This document shows, in pieces, positions 44,106 to 58,800 of a stretch of 64,000 nt of DNA (positions are counted from its first letter, which is position 1; each line of letters begins with the position of its first letter). The notes below the pieces were generated by a model. That model had not been told where the DNA came from and made no database searches. It saw nothing but the letters and a program-made list of their open reading frames with translations. Position numbers and translations under genes: made by a program. This DNA comes from Daphnia carinata (Eukaryota; Arthropoda; Branchiopoda; Diplostraca; Daphniidae). Location: contig NC_081333.1 of NCBI RefSeq assembly GCF_022539665.2, positions 2,232,001 to 2,296,000 of the forward strand, in the 5' to 3' direction.

Positions 44106-45863
44106 ATGAGTGCTGAAGAACACAAGAAACCTGTTTTCCGGGAGCTTCAGGCGGATGATAATGACCCCGAAATCACGGAAATTAGTTCACTTTGTTTCAA
44201 TTGCGGCAAAGACGTAGCAGCTCTCATACTACACTACTAAAAAGAAGCGTTCAAAGCTAACCTGTCTTTCTTTACAGGGTATGACAAAACTGTTGCTGAC
44301 AAAGATACCCTTCTACAAAGAGATCATATTAATGTCATTTGAATGTGAGCATTGTGGTTTTAAGAACAATGAAGTACAGTCGGGTGACAAAATTCAGGAG
44401 AAAGGAGTTCTTATTCAAGTCTCTATCACCTCCCCAATTGACCTAAACAGGCAGGTCATCAAATCAGATTATGCTACTGTTAAAATTCCAGAAATTGAAT
44501 TTGAAGTACCACCCCAATCTAAGAGGGGAGGTAAGTTTTCCGAAAAGTGTTAATAAAAACCTCTCATATGCCAATCTTTTAACTATACTTTAGAAATAAC
44601 AAATATTGAGGGTGTTCTAAGTAGATGCATAGCAGGTCTTGAACAAGACCAACCAGTAAGAAAAGCCTTGGATCCAGAGTCAGCTGAAAAAATTGAAGCC
44701 TTTATACAAGTATTGATTGATACAAAGAAATGTGAAAAGCCTTTTACATTTGTAAGTGTATTCTTGTTCATATGTTGCACCCACTCATTAATTTATTTGA
44801 TAGATTATAGATGACCCTTCTGGAAATAGCTTTGTTGAAAATTTGAATGCTCCACATGTCGACCCTGCTCTGACAATTACGCACTTTGAACGAAACAAAG
44901 AGCAAAATCACCTTGTCGGAATATATGAAGAAGAATTGAAGAAAATCAAAGAAGAAGAAGAAGAGGAAGAAACTGACGCAGGTGTGATGCAGAAAATATA
45001 TTAATTTGACCAGTCGTATATTATACTATTCCTCTTAGTTACCGAAAAAAATGTAACTCCCGATACCTTGGCAGACGAAGTGCTACATTTTGGGACAAAC
45101 TGCCCGTCATGCAACGCACCGTGTGAAACCAACATGAAACTTACCAGTATGTTCATACAATTTTGACGAAAACGAGGCATCGAAAATTTTTTTTTTAGAT
45201 CTCCATCTGTTTTTATCACAGGCATACCATTTTTCAAGGAAGTGATTATCATGGCAACGAACTGTGATGCCTGTGGCCACCGAACCAATGAGGTAAAGTC
45301 AGGTTCGGGTATCAACGAGAAAGGTGTCAAAATAACATTGCGCGTCACCGATCCCATCGATCTCTCGCGTGATGTATTAAAATCGGAAACCTGCTCCATG
45401 TCCATCCCTGAACTAGACTTCGAAGTTGGCGCAGGAACTTTAGGCGGGAAGTTCACAACACTAGAAGGCTTATTGGTTGCCATGAAGGACCAGCTCACTG
45501 GACAAAACCCGTTGTTGTGCGGAGATAGTGCTACGTTAACCTTGAAAGGTGCGTTGAACATTTGTCATAGCAAGTTCGTGGTGCATTGCAATTAAAAGGG
45601 CATATATTTGAACTATACATTGTTACGCAATTTCAGAGCGAATGCAAGAGTTCAACGAAAAACTGGATAACATAATCAGTGGAAAAACATTTGGATGTCG
45701 TATCATCCTCGATGACCCTGCTGGCAATAGCTACTTGCAGAATGTCTACGCACCAGAAGCTGATCCAGAAATGGAAATAGTGTATTACGAACGAACGTTC
45801 GAGCATAACGAGGAACTCGGGTTGAACGACATGAAGTTGGAAGACTATGAAGAAAATGAGTAA
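44106..45863 (+). CDS. Zpr1: ZPR1 zinc-finger protein
   Basis: Seven coding exons: 44106-44213, 44278-44530, 44594-44751, 44804-44981, 45039-45146, 45222-45548 and 45637-45863; phases close to 452 residues, near the human length. The protein is the typical duplicated array: zinc finger 1 (CFNC...CEHCG) with alpha-beta domain A containing KNNEVQSG and [20 protein letters not shown], an acidic linker, then zinc finger 2 (CPSC...CDACG) with domain B containing [24 protein letters not shown] and [18 protein letters not shown]1 binds and helps fold translation elongation factor eEF1A and interacts with SMN in vertebrates. Lying back-to-back with a ribosomal protein gene fits a shared growth-linked promoter, though that is inference. 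Confidence 0.96.
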
Positions 45864-48800
45864 CTTTTAACTTGGCAATGCATTGTCAGTGGTGGTATTT
45901 TTAACAAGGATTGTGAACATATACCTTTGTGGAAAAAGTCTTATGCTTCTATCAATTTCCCAGTCTGTTTTCGAACATGGTTCATTATAGATAATTAGGT
46001 CTCGAATAGGTGACGCAGTCCGTCAAACATCAACGAAATCGAAACTCACTGAATTACAGTCACGTGGGATGCGTACGTTTGCCAAGCAACCCATGCTTTG
46101 TCAATTTATGCGTCGTAAGTCCTCAAACAGGGGCAAGAAATGACTAAACGTTCGTTTGAACATACGTCACAACAACGGTACAGTAGGTAAGACAAGATTC
46201 AATTTCACGTATTGACTGAGGAGTATGCCTTTCATTTCCAGTTGGTTTATCATCATGTTTCCAAACGGTTTATGTTACCAAAACTACAGTATTTGCAGTA
46301 ATATTATTTGGTTCAAATTGGAAAACTTGTATGGTTATCTAATTCAAAAGAGGATCTCGGTAGTCGTACGGAAAGCATCAGGTGAGTCAACGGACATTTC
46401 GTTTGCAACAACAATCTATTGAAAGGATCCCCATCTAAATAATCACATCTACTTACTTGATTGCGTGCTGAATCGTCATCACTATAAACCAATAATGCAA
46501 TCCACTTAACCTGTAGAGACGTGCTTCCTCTCGCAAGTTTAAATTATTGCCGATTGGTTAAATCGTTAAAGCTACTACGCCCTATTCGCTCGGAGCAGGA
46601 TATAACCTTCCAGAACCTATTCACATGTTATAAACCATCTTTCTTCCGTGATCACACTCATTCACCCGATCGATCAAACAAGTGCCCTTTTCTAAAGTAG
46701 AATACTGGTATGGAATTGTTTAAAAATTGCCTAACAAAATGTCGACACACTTGAGAATAAAATTAGACAAGAGAAATGAAATTCCAGGAAGCCTACCATA
46801 TAACCTTTTGCGTTGCCAAGGAGATACACATTTCGTCGCTTTATTTCCTTTCTCCGCACTTTAATTGACTCTTGGCGTCCGACTAGGAGAAAATAACGAC
46901 CAACGAGAAAACAAGACAAAAAAAACGTTAGTTCTGTATGTTTTCCAATGACATAGCTTTACGTTTGTCGGAGGGACAAACAATCGAAAGACGAACGTTT
47001 ACGGCCCTGCCTTCGATCTTTACGTCACAGGTTGCAATGCATGGGCGTCAGGCACGTACCAAGCTACATTATACAGAATAATTTATGGGTTTACTATTTC
47101 CTGTATCCAGGATCATCAATCTCAATCCTCATGCTCAAGTGGGCCAGTTTTATCAGCAACATTCTTGCTTGCAAATTGCCAATGTTTTCTTTTCTAAGAT
47201 AATTTTGCTATTTGGATACTTTCATATTATTGTTGCGGACGAATTGCTTTGACTTGTTGAACATTGAGCGGAGATTTAGGTTGGAGCATGTTCAGTGAAA
47301 CGTCCACTGCTTCACTATGGATAAGTTGTATGACTAACAATGGCCTTTTTGGTCATTTGACGGGAAAATGATTACTGGTAAACAATCCTGAATTGAAGCC
47401 ATATGAATCCTTGATTTTCTAGCCGTAAGAGACCAAGAATCAGCATTTCATTTCTGCTCTATACAAAGGAAAAGGAAAAATACAAAAAGCGATTGGTTTC
47501 TGCATCGGAATAAACGGAACTCTCGTGGGCTTCAAAGGTCGATGAACGAAGAAAACAACAAAACAGCAAATAAAATGGGCCGACGACTATAAAAAAAAAG
47601 CAAACACTGGGATTGACGAGCACTATGTACAAAAACGATAGATCCTACCGATCGTGCTCGGAGGCTCTCTCTCTCATCGCTCCAGTGAGAGAATATAAAT
47701 TCTGCAAAGGCACGACAGCGGATGTAGAGAAATCGAATTGATTCCGGGAATAGTTGCACTAGGATCAATTTGCTTTGTGCAAACAAGGAGCGAGAGTAAG
47801 GACACGTACGGGAAATGGCAACCAAACAAAATCGTATCAACGGCATGAGCTATTCTTTCTTCATTAAGAAAGGTCCGAGAATATAGCCGAGGCTGGGTAG
47901 TTACAGCAGAGGGAAAATAGTTTGTTTAATTAGCGGAGAATGTCAGGCGATAAGACCACGTGAACAAATAAGCCTCTTTGCGTTCCCTTCTTTGAGGAGC
48001 CCTTTCTTTATTTGCATTTGATATCCCACAAGATATTATTCAAGGATTGCTTTTCTCCTCTTGCAACTGCGTTTCTGCTAATTTGAATGTCGGAACGATG
48101 TACTTCACGCAGACGGCCCAATGTTATTTCCGTCTTTCGATTTAAAAATAAAATGATTTTTGGTTTGTGTTATCCGACAGAAAAAATTATACCGTCCTTT
48201 GAACCGTTGAATATATCGGCCGAATAAATAACACTGAACCAGTGATGAGAAATGCAAAGCAATTACACCATATACAGGGTCATTAGGTACTGATGTATTA
48301 GGTTGCCAATTTCAACAGGGCTATCATCGTAGCCGAAAATGAAACATGAAAAAAACAAAACAAACATTAACAACGCACACACAAAAGTGCAATAGGGAAA
48401 CGTTCGACAAATGGGAGGACTATTTATTTGTACGTATACTGTTGTCGCACGTAAATAAAGAAGTACCCGACGAGCACACGATTGAAAGAAATAGTTGTTG
48501 GATAGCCGCACGGAGGGACGCCGATAACCGCGAGATCAACTGCATGCGTGTACAGTTACGGGCTCAGTTGTGACGTACACGCTGCGCGTTCGACTAGTTT
48601 AAACGGAGGCCATCGGACGTCGAGTGCTTTTTTGAAAAGTGTTTGTGCTTTGGCTGTAATAAACTGTAGGAAATGGTGGAGGGTTCCATTCATTTCCGTA
48701 GCAGTTGCAATGATTGGTTTCTCGGCAATCACGACATGGACTCAGTTTATATCATCAAAATGTCGTGGTTGTCGATAAATCCGTTGATGATGAACAACGT

Positions 48801-49550
48801 GTGTGGGGAAACGAATGAAGTAATCAAGCGGGCTTGTTTAATGAGGCAAACAGAAGATCAATAACCATAAAACAGGTAAATAAGTAGCGATGGTAAGAGA
48901 AGACGTGAGATATTTACAGTCGGCGTGACCAAATGAAACCGACTCGACATGCGTAGCAAGTGATGTTACATAAGTTAGATACAATTTACAGATGAACGAT
49001 TGAAGCGAATTATTTCGAATGTCAAGAGTGATACAAGGAAACGTTTGGTCGGACATGCTACCCGAAATTTGTTTAGAAAACTGTGGGACATATCGCTATG
49101 TTAATTTTACATTGCTGATCATTTGCAGTGAAACGGATGCTAAACTAAGATGAAAAAAAGAACCAAAGAATAAATTTAATCGCGCGTTGGCTTTTGCAGA
49201 TTCTTCGTGTTAGAGGTCGCTGTGCAGAACGTGACTTGATCCGTTAACTCGGACGTTATGTTGGCAGGAAACGACTGAATCAACTGTTCGAGACGAAGCG
49301 ATCGTTCCTATAAGTGTGCCAGTACGCAAGGGAGAAATAAAACGCGTGTTCTTAATCATCTTCGTGCGTCATTCGCAATCACATTCGCAACATATATAGG
49401 CTCGAGAGTGAACGAAATGAAACTGTATATATGCCATACTGATTTTGATCTTAAATATAGCGATAAGCAAAAGCGTTGATTTAAAAAAAATGTTTGCGTG
49501 ATTCATGCGGCCATTTCGTTCAAATAGGCAAATTCAAATGACAATCCAAG
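45864..49550. other. Intergenic region, ZPR1 to allatostatin-C receptor
   Basis: About 3.7 kb between two convergent genes, so it holds both 3' untranslated regions. Scattered frames below 105 residues show no recognisable domain. No repeats longer than simple tracts were noticed. Confidence 0.4.
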
Positions 49551-52500
49551 TTACGCAACTGTACCGCAGATTGTCAGTATGGGATATTGTGTACCTTGTT
49601 TACCATCGGATTTGGTCGAGTTTTGGCTTTTGGTGAAAGGCCCGTCCAACTTGATGGAGCCCTTGATGACGATCTGTACATCATCGCCGGCGCTGCTGTC
49701 ACATCCGTCGTCATCGGTTCGGTTGACGACGATGGTCGAAGAGGCGCAAATTTCTTGTTGGATCGTCGCGAGCACGGGATTCGATAACTCGAATGTTTCC
49801 TGTGGGGCGATCGAACGACCCACATTCCCAGACATTGGTGGAATTCGCGAACGCGAATCGTTATGGCCAAATCCGCGTTCAGAGTTGCGTCCGCGTCGTG
49901 TGAAGACGCTGTTCTCGCCCGTCAGCGCTTTGTTGACTTCCCTCCGTTCGGCGCACGTACAAGCCTTCATCGATAAATAGCATTTTAATAAGCAATTCGA
50001 ATTTCATTTTCATAAGAGCATCTTACCTTCATAAAGCTCTTTTTAAAGTTGTCTGACAAAAAAGCGTAAAGTATTGGATTGACGGCTGAATTGGAGTAGC
50101 CTAGGCAACCGGCCAGCAAGAAAACAGCCACAATGTAGGGCGACTGTGACGCTTTCGGGGGCGTGAAAATCAGCGACACCTGCGAAACCCAATAAGGTAA
50201 CCAACAGAGAACGTAGACCGTGACGACAGTGAGGACTAGTCGAGTCACTTTGCGATGGGATCGCCGCTTTTCTTTTGACTTGTTCGTCGGTCCGACCGTC
50301 TGATGTAATTGTTTGCCATTTAAATACTGCGTTTAAGACAAACTATTGTTTTTGCGTACCTTTAATTTTCTAATGACTAAGATGTAAAACACCAAGATGA
50401 GGATGAGTGGAATGGCGAACGCTAACGTGAACGTGTAGAGCGTGAAAGCGGCCTGTCCGTTCATGTACTCGTTTTCAGGCCAGTAAATATTACAGCTAAC
50501 TATAGGGCTGGTCATGTGGGCATCGAGTGCATCTTCAGCACCATTTTCGACGGCCAAAGACGACGTGACCCTCGTGTGATTTTTCATCCATGAAGCGATC
50601 GTAGTGGCCGAGCCATTAGACCAATACAGAGTGTCAATTACACGAGAATCATTGAGGCTGCCGACGGCCCAATCCGAATGCACTTGCTGAGTGTGGGCGT
50701 ACAGGAATATTGGCACAATCATGAGGAACGATATGCCCCAAGTCGTCATTGATACCACCTGTCAAATGCAATAAAATTAATAACAAGTCAGCGGGCTCAA
50801 TTGAAATGTTGTCAGTATCATTTTTCGATTGGCCGAACATCTTGTCTGTATGAAAGGAAGAAACTTGAGTGCACTAAAAAAGTAAAAGATCCTTGAATGA
50901 AACGAGGCTAGTTATAGCATTGCCTCTGTCACGGACGCGAACAACTTTGGCACGTGACAGCAGGAAACTTTACACTGTTCGTCACGTCCGGTTTTCCGCC
51001 GAGAAAAGGAAATACCAAAAAAGCGTAAAAAGCCCAAAGGCAAGGATGAAGAGTGCTTTTCGTTTTTTGTTCTCAAGCATCGTGAAAGACGTAAAAAACA
51101 AAAGCTATAGAACTATAGGGTAGCTTGGTTGATTTGCCAATTTATCATGGACTTCTTCCAGCCTGCAGTAGCACACTTTTCAAAAATCTATTTGCAAAAA
51201 AAAATACGGCAAACTCAGCCACCCAGCGGACACATAAAAATACGCTGATGTGGTTTCGTAAAGTGGTAAAAGAAAAAACGAGGTAATCTACAGTGATATG
51301 GAAAATGAATTCCAAGTTGAGTTTATGGTCGAGAGTTATATAGCTTTCGGGTATTTTTTTTTTTTAGTGCTGAACGCAACATTCGTTACAATGTTACGCA
51401 GAACGACAGACGAATCCTTTCAGGTTTTCTACTGACGTGATTGGATTTCTTGCTGCACGATTAATCCTACAGTTGTTGTAATATTGACCAAATTCTTTTG
51501 ACGTAGAAACGAATTTCGTCTGTGTGTGTATGGTTTTTCTTCTTTACAATGCATAACATACCGGACATCTCATACATCACCCGTACATCCAACCCTACAT
51601 GACATGGTCACATAATAACACGAATGCAGCTCCAGAAAAATTCGGAGCTGGACGAGCTTGACAAAAGACGACACAAATCAGAACTGGCTGCTGTACAATA
51701 GTTGGGAGGGAGCGCGGAAAAAACGTCTATTAATTGTATCCCGAAGGCATAGAACCGTACCGGACAAAAGAAAATACATTTTAAATTTCATCTTATAAAG
51801 AAATATTGAAAAAAAAAGAGATCGATTTGGAACGTGTTGAAATGTAGCAATAACCCAATGGCTATGCAAAGGAATAAAACATTGTAATTAGATTTACATT
51901 TAAATAGAGACGCATCGTCCCCTCTCTTTCCTACCTATTGCACTCTGTCAAGATAACAGTGTTCTGTATGCAAACCATCGCCGTACCCTGGTCTGTTTTA
52001 GTTGGTTTCTCTGTGCTTTTACATATGCGAACGTTGGAAGTCGGTAACCTTTGATTATATATACACTGCGGTATATAACAACGTGATCAATAGAATACAT
52101 AATGAGTATAAGGTATTCTTTTGTTAGCTTCAAAAGTTGACTTTAAGAGTTACCCTAGCGAGTCGTTATAACAACACAGCGCTGCTTCGTCACAAGATAA
52201 AAGAAATGAACTTACTTTAGCGATGAAGGGCGTCCGGAATGTGGATGAATCAATGGGATGACAAACGGCTATGTAGCGGTCGGCACTCATCACCGTTAAC
52301 AGCAAAGAGCTGGTGAACTGGTTGACTGACGTGGTCGTCATGTAAATCTGTGTCATAATAAAGAAAGTACAAAATCTGAATAATTCATTTGGTTCGTTTG
52401 ACGATGGCAATGTCTCGCGTTTTACCTTGCACATGACGTTACCGAAAGGCCAGTATCCTAATCCCATTGTGGTCATAATGAAAGGTATCCCAATCAGGAA

Positions 52501-52805
52501 ACATTCATCGGCCACGGCCAAATTTAAAATGTACAAATTGGTGACCGTCTGCATTTTGGTGTAACGGAGAACGACGTAGATAACGAGCGTGTTACCCAAC
52601 AGCCCGACAACAAAGACGGTGCCGTACAAACACTTTCATGTCAATTCAATTATAGTTAAGAAAAAAAGAAATGATGATCTGACAAAATCATGTATACCTG
52701 GACAAAATAGAAGAGGAATGCTCCCAATAAAGGAATTTCGTAATCGTTGGTCACCAAATCTGGCACATCGCTCGTGTCGTTGACCCACGGTGCCGTATTG
52801 TCCAT
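49551..52805 (-). CDS. AstC-R: Allatostatin-C receptor (somatostatin-receptor-like GPCR)
   Basis: Six coding exons: about 52805-52698, 52632-52426, 52347-52217, 50758-50360, 50299-50027 and 49964-49551, about 510 residues. The N-terminus has an NDTS glycosylation site. TM1-2 contain LRYTKMQTVTNLYILNLAVADE, the arthropod AstC-R signature, TM3 ends SADRYIAVCHP (DRY at about 128), TM6 has CWLPYWVSQ and TM7 NSAVNPILYAF (about 353-362). A Cys at about 104 and one in CNIYWP form the usual disulphide. The third loop SKEKRRSHRKVTRLVL is strongly conserved. In insects this Gi-type receptor binds the allatostatin-C peptides and controls juvenile hormone, feeding and immunity. Extracellular loop 2 is unusually long. 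The acceptor before exon 2 (GAAAG) is poor in pyrimidines, and an untranslated first exon must lie upstream (acceptor TTGCAG at about 52813). Confidence 0.93.
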
Positions 52806-55800
52806 GATTCCCCTGCAATACAGCCAATTGGAGTATACGATAAAAAGCGATCGCTCAATTGCTTCTATAATCTTTTTTGGGCTATTTTGTTTTATTGTTT
52901 AACGATATGCTGGACGTATCTAGCACGAGCCTCTACGACCTCTAGTAATCCCTTTTTTGTCAAGCATATACATTTCTAAATATACAGCCTGTGTTGGTCC
53001 TGCTCATAAATCTAACTTTGCCGTATATATTTGAGATCTTAATCGGATTGGTGGCGAAATAACAGCATTTTGTAGGAAGAGATTACAATTATCCAGCAAA
53101 CGGAATGGAAATGTTTGTCAATAATATTTGCCCGAATTTGCGCAGTTGGCGTGAATAGCAGCCTGTTTCGTATACGCTTGATTCCAAGGGGAATGAATTC
53201 AATTGTGATTGGCATACTCGAGAAGAAATGTTAAGTAAAAAGAAAAACATCAGCTTATTTTTGCGGCATATCGTATGCATATGGGAAAACCACTTTGCCC
53301 TTTTTCATTCAAACACGAACTCTGAGTTATATCTCTCTGCTATTTCTTGTTGATTCGCTCGCTGATGGAAGCCTGCTCCCATAAGGGAAAGCAAAAGCAG
53401 CTTAGATGATCACAGTGTCGGCACCACTATTTAAATTATCGACCGGCTAAAATTGGGAGACTTGCCGGCCAGCTGTTGTCGTGCGGAACGCAAAGCATTT
53501 AGACGGAGCAATCGATCGACCCCGTTTTTCTTGATCATTTTGCGAACACGGGAAGAAGAGCAGTCTTGCCTATTAAGCGATGAGGAAGTCACGAATACAA
53601 AGGCGTCACAATCGATAACTTACAGCTGTCTGATTTCCATTCGAGCAAAACAAAACCTTCTCTTTGAGCGGAAAAATTTCTTATTCCATTCACAAGAGTT
53701 GCTCTTCTTGATCAGCCTCCAACTCGTACGTACATTCTCTTTTTTTTGTCGATAGATGAGCAAAAAATGTTTTGAAGAGAGACCATCCGTCACACCCTGC
53801 TTCGACTGCGCCATTCAATTTAGCCACGGTGTCAAAAACACCGCACTTAAAATTCTTTTTTTGTTTCGACAATTTCATTTCATTTATGAAAACGATCCTA
53901 GATGGTAAGAGGGGAAGAAAAGAAAAGTTGGGCTCTTGTAGATGCGTTGTCATCGCTGTCCTTATCCAGGATTGATGGTTGGTCTCCCAATTTATCCCAA
54001 TGTCCTCTTCACTATAGTGTCTGCGTGATAGATTGCGTGATTTGAAGCAAAGAGGCCAACTGGAGGGCCTGCGTTTTTTCTTCGCAAATTCACGAGGCGG
54101 TTCGGTTATAATTCTCTTCTGTGCGAAAATAGTTTGCGGGGAAAGGCGGACAAGCCAAAGAAATCGATTCAATGTCCTCTAAGTGTATCATTCACTTCTA
54201 TGGAAGAATGACGTCACGTCTGGACGTCGTGTTATCGTTTGGCTATATCTTATTGGGCATTGCTCAAATGTATACAGCAATCAGCCATTGCACATCTATC
54301 AACAGTCTTTGCCAATCTCTTTTCTTTTGAGGATGTCATTGATCACAGCTGGTGAACTACATGGACAAATGAAGGTCACACGAAGAAAAGAAAAAGGGGG
54401 GAATTGAGCTGCGTGAGTTGTCTCGTCATAAGAGATGAAAAGCGTGACAGGCTGTTTCCATCTTTTATTCGGGATCGTCCGTGCAACGAACTCAGAATAA
54501 TAGGAAACCGGTAACCAGCAACCAGTTCGATTATGACGTTGAGTCTTTTCTTTGGAATGGAATAAAGAAAAACCTTCGTGTAATCACCTATACCCAATAT
54601 AGTAACTAACATGATTCTAATTTTGTTTGATATCAAGCCCTAGTCATTGAATGAGACCTGTACCAAAAAAGGAAGCAATAGTTTTAACTTGTGACATGCG
54701 TACATAATTAGCTATTAAAAATCGAGTTAGAAAAAACGCCAATCAATGTCGTCCTATATTGGGGGAAAAAATTGCATAGAGAGCGTTGAATAATCGAGTT
54801 ACGCCCAACGCGCTATATGCATGAAAAGGTTTTAAAAGTTTTGGACGTACAAAGCACTGCGTGCGTCTCATCTTTTCAAGACTCACGAGAAGCTTCTACG
54901 AAAACAACAAAGAAAGTGAACATAGGCATATGGGAATAGACTGTGGCAACATCAAGGTTGTTTGTTGTCGATGTATAATGAAGGGCCGTTGAATATTCGA
55001 TGTCTTTCCACAAACCCAAAGGTGCACTGGGATCCATGCCTTTAGACTTTGAATTATTTTATGGCCTTCAGAAGGATTGCCTTTGAAAGTTGTTGAATAC
55101 GTGAGTATGTTGGGCTTATATGTCCTGCGTATTCATTAGGATGCTCCACATCTGTGTTAACAAACTCTGGTTGGACCTTCGGGTCACAAAGAAGTAACAA
55201 CGCATCCATATACCATATACATCTAGCGTTAGATAAATCACACAATTATGATGGATGACAGTAGCGTCTAACTCGTGACAGGCAATCAAACAAGCCGTCT
55301 GGCTTTTTATTTTGCTTTCTTTCTTTCGCATAACGTTGGTTGTACGTCTGGCTAAGATCAAACACTGGCACATCACCGTATACAATCAAAAGTGTGACAT
55401 GGCTCTTGTCAAGAACTCTGATTAGATTCGGAGTTTCGACAGAACACGGTTTGAAATCCGTAATCTATGACGAAAATTGGCGATAGGGTGAACATATTAA
55501 CTGAAGACTTGACGAATGAGAAAGTCGGAAACAGATTTATTAGTAAAACGCACCTCCAGTCGTTTAAGTGATGGATTTGGATTCTGAGAAATATTTTGAT
55601 CAGTTTACAGATATCTGATTCTGTGAGAGCGAGTCTTGTTAGGAAAAAATGTGACTGAACGCCATGTCGGAAGGATTTTCTTTTTAATGGGATTTGTTTG
55701 TCTGTTTTCGTTCATCTCTCGGGACAACAAGGATCGAAAACTTTCTTTTTCTTTTCTGGATTGGTTGACAGTCTATATTGCTTTTTGCCTTTCAACTTTC

Positions 55801-58800
55801 CTGCCATTGATTCACTACTTTTATTGTAGCCCGTTTTTTTTTACAATGCCAGCATCGTCGTTGGATGTTGCACAGGCACACGAAAACAAAAAGGAAATTC
55901 GATTTCGATGGTGGGGTTTTTTTGTTCGTGTCTGTATAGAGTAAAAGCCAATATGTACACGTAGATCTATCATTTTTCGAGCCCAAACCAGTCTCGCTTT
56001 CTTACTCTTTATTCACTACTATGTCTTTCAATTAGTTTCTTTTAACAAATCGAATTTTAGAGTATTCCGGCTTGAAGCACTACTAAGGGCTCCCTTTGTG
56101 CATAAATACAGCAATATGAGTTTCTAATTGCATTCAACATCGAGTTCTTTACCTCTTAAAAAAAATTAAGTTGTTTCACGAACGGCCTTTTGCAGTGTAC
56201 TGTCAATAGATAAACTCAGTTAGCTATGACGTCTGATTGGCGTTCGTATAAATCGATAGAGCACAAGGCCAAAAAGATGGAGTTTAGATCTACATAAAGT
56301 ATAGGTTTCAATGACCTGTTTTCTTTTGAATAACGACACTCCTTCAGGTGTGATGCACCTGTCGAAGTAGTCAACTTGTTATTCCAAGAATTGCAAAGTT
56401 TTTAGCTATATATATACCGCGTCTTTATTGATCTGACATTCTCGGAGGGGGACATTATATAGCCGACGATGAATCATCTCTATAGTAATAAGGGGAAAAG
56501 CTTTTTTGGACTTTTATAAACGATGCGAAAGAGAAGAAAGAAATGGTGGTGCGTCCATTACGATCGTTTCCGTATAAAAATGTCGGTAGCGATCTTTCTG
56601 TGTTAGACGATTGTGTGCAATGACCCAATTTCTGCTGTTACGGTAACATTTTCAGGTCACTTCCACATCTATTACAAAGCCGCTCGATTAAACACGGCAC
56701 GAATTCAAAACGGATTAGATATACGAAGGTATAAGTGTTCATCAGGTCGTTTGGAAAATAGATCTGTCTTAATTTAGCAGTGACGCTTCGACGTAAGCTA
56801 GCAAAAAGCCATCACAGCACGATATTGTCCGATAGAAATTCATTACGCTTGACGCAGCAACGGATTAACCAGCCTTGGTTATAACAACAGGAGACGAGGT
56901 AAAGAAATAAGCCCTCAAGGGATATAGGTGAAGAACAGCTTGCCAGGGAATTAGATCGTGTCGCTTGTTGACGTCGATATGACGATCCAGTGTCCTCTTT
57001 TTGGACAGATTTGTTTGACTGTAAATAGTGAGTTACGAAATGCTGTTACATGCAGAGCTGAGGGGAAGTGTGTACACCTCTTGGGGAAATGAAACAATGT
57101 TACGTACAGTCTTTTATTCTTATGCCCCCCTCTTTGTCAAATCAAAGTCACATTGGTATGTCATCACCTTCAGTGGATTCGATTACGTTACGTCCGGGAG
57201 TATAACAGGCATTCTCGTCTGAAAGCAAAAGCCTTTCAAATTGAGGCATCGCTTTGAATCGTTTGATGCCTAGATTGTCAGGTGACCGTATTCGTATACA
57301 GGAATGAGATCTGGTGATGTCAAAAAGTTCATTGCATCACGCAACGTTCACTAAGACATGGAGTACAATAAGAACGGTATTACATTAAAGATTACAATAG
57401 AGTAAGTCACCTTTTATTTCTCAAACGGTTTGAAGTGTTGCGTAGCTCTATAGCTCATATATAGCTATCGTGATCAGTACATGCGATCGATTTGCCTTAT
57501 AATTTTCAACTATTAAATATGCAGTGGTAGTGTGTATATTCCTAGGAAAGCCTCACTATTGTTTGCTCAATATTCGTCGTTTCAAAACCAGGCTCAACAA
57601 TCTTTTCTTCTCTGTTGCATCAAGGCGTTAAGATCTGTTTGTTTAGTGTTCGTGATGCTCCATAATGATCGAGCTGTACGTTCGTGGTATTGTAGATGAT
57701 GGGTTTAAACGTAAATCGATTCTCCCAATCACTTATGCCTATTGCAGTTTTCTTCTATGCAAATAAAATTTAATGGCTAATGTAGAGGAATTTAGGCAAA
57801 CAACTGCGAAACGTCAAAGTGATGAAAAAAAAAACGTAATCAGATATGTCAATGAAATGCAAAAACACTTTTTCTTTTTTAATCTTGCCATCAAACATAC
57901 GGACGAGAAAAAAAAATAAGATCTACGGTGCACTCGGCACAACCGCAGTTAATTCAACCGAAAGTGCAATGAAACAACAGCGTTCGTGACTTTGCGAATT
58001 GCCAAATGCGTACAAACAAACAAAAGGGAAATGATAAAACTAAGTTAGAAAGCCAACGCCTGTCGCTTATGTGATGAATTGCGCGTTTCACTGCGGAAAA
58101 AAATGCACGTTCAAACATGCGGTATAATTTTGCATGGCATTTGGTGGAAGGTGAATGCGGTAACCAGAAGCCATGACCTCGAGAACCATTACGGCAATCA
58201 TGCAGCTGTTTTCCGGAGTCATCTCATTTAACAAAGTTCGTGTTCTTAATGTATATCGTCTGTCCGGGAGTTAAAACGTGCATGAATACAAGCAGATAAT
58301 TTTTTTAACAGTCAAAAATGGAAGAATGACGCATCTATAACAACAACCGCAAACTAGGACTCTTATATAGCGTTCAGGTAACGTGAGCTTTTTAATTTTG
58401 TGAGGATGTTATAGGTCTTTTTTTTGTGGATTGAGTATGGAGAACTAAAGAATATTTATGATAGATCTATGCTTTATAAAAAAAAGCATGCATTTAGGCG
58501 TGTAATAGGTTTCCGAGGCAAATAGAAAATGCAAAAGCGCTTCTTAACAACCAATTTGATAATTCTATACGGTTGATGCAACTCCAGTTTTTTCTTCCAG
58601 ATTTGATCCTTTTTGTGTGACCCTCTGCGAGAAAAGAAAACACAAATAAAAGGGAGACAATTTACAAGGTTTCTTAGCGTCGCTGTCTCTCAGAAGAAAA
58701 GCTGATTTGAGAACTCCTTACACGTGTATGCGTTTTACTTTCAAACGCGACAATTACGCGTGCAATTTTAAGACATTCTCCTGATATCATATTATATGCC

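Noticed and set aside
53690-54172. 160-codon minus-strand frame upstream of the AstC receptor
   Set aside because: No recognisable domain, signal peptide, matching splice sites or codon pattern; expected by chance in 11 kb of non-coding sequence.
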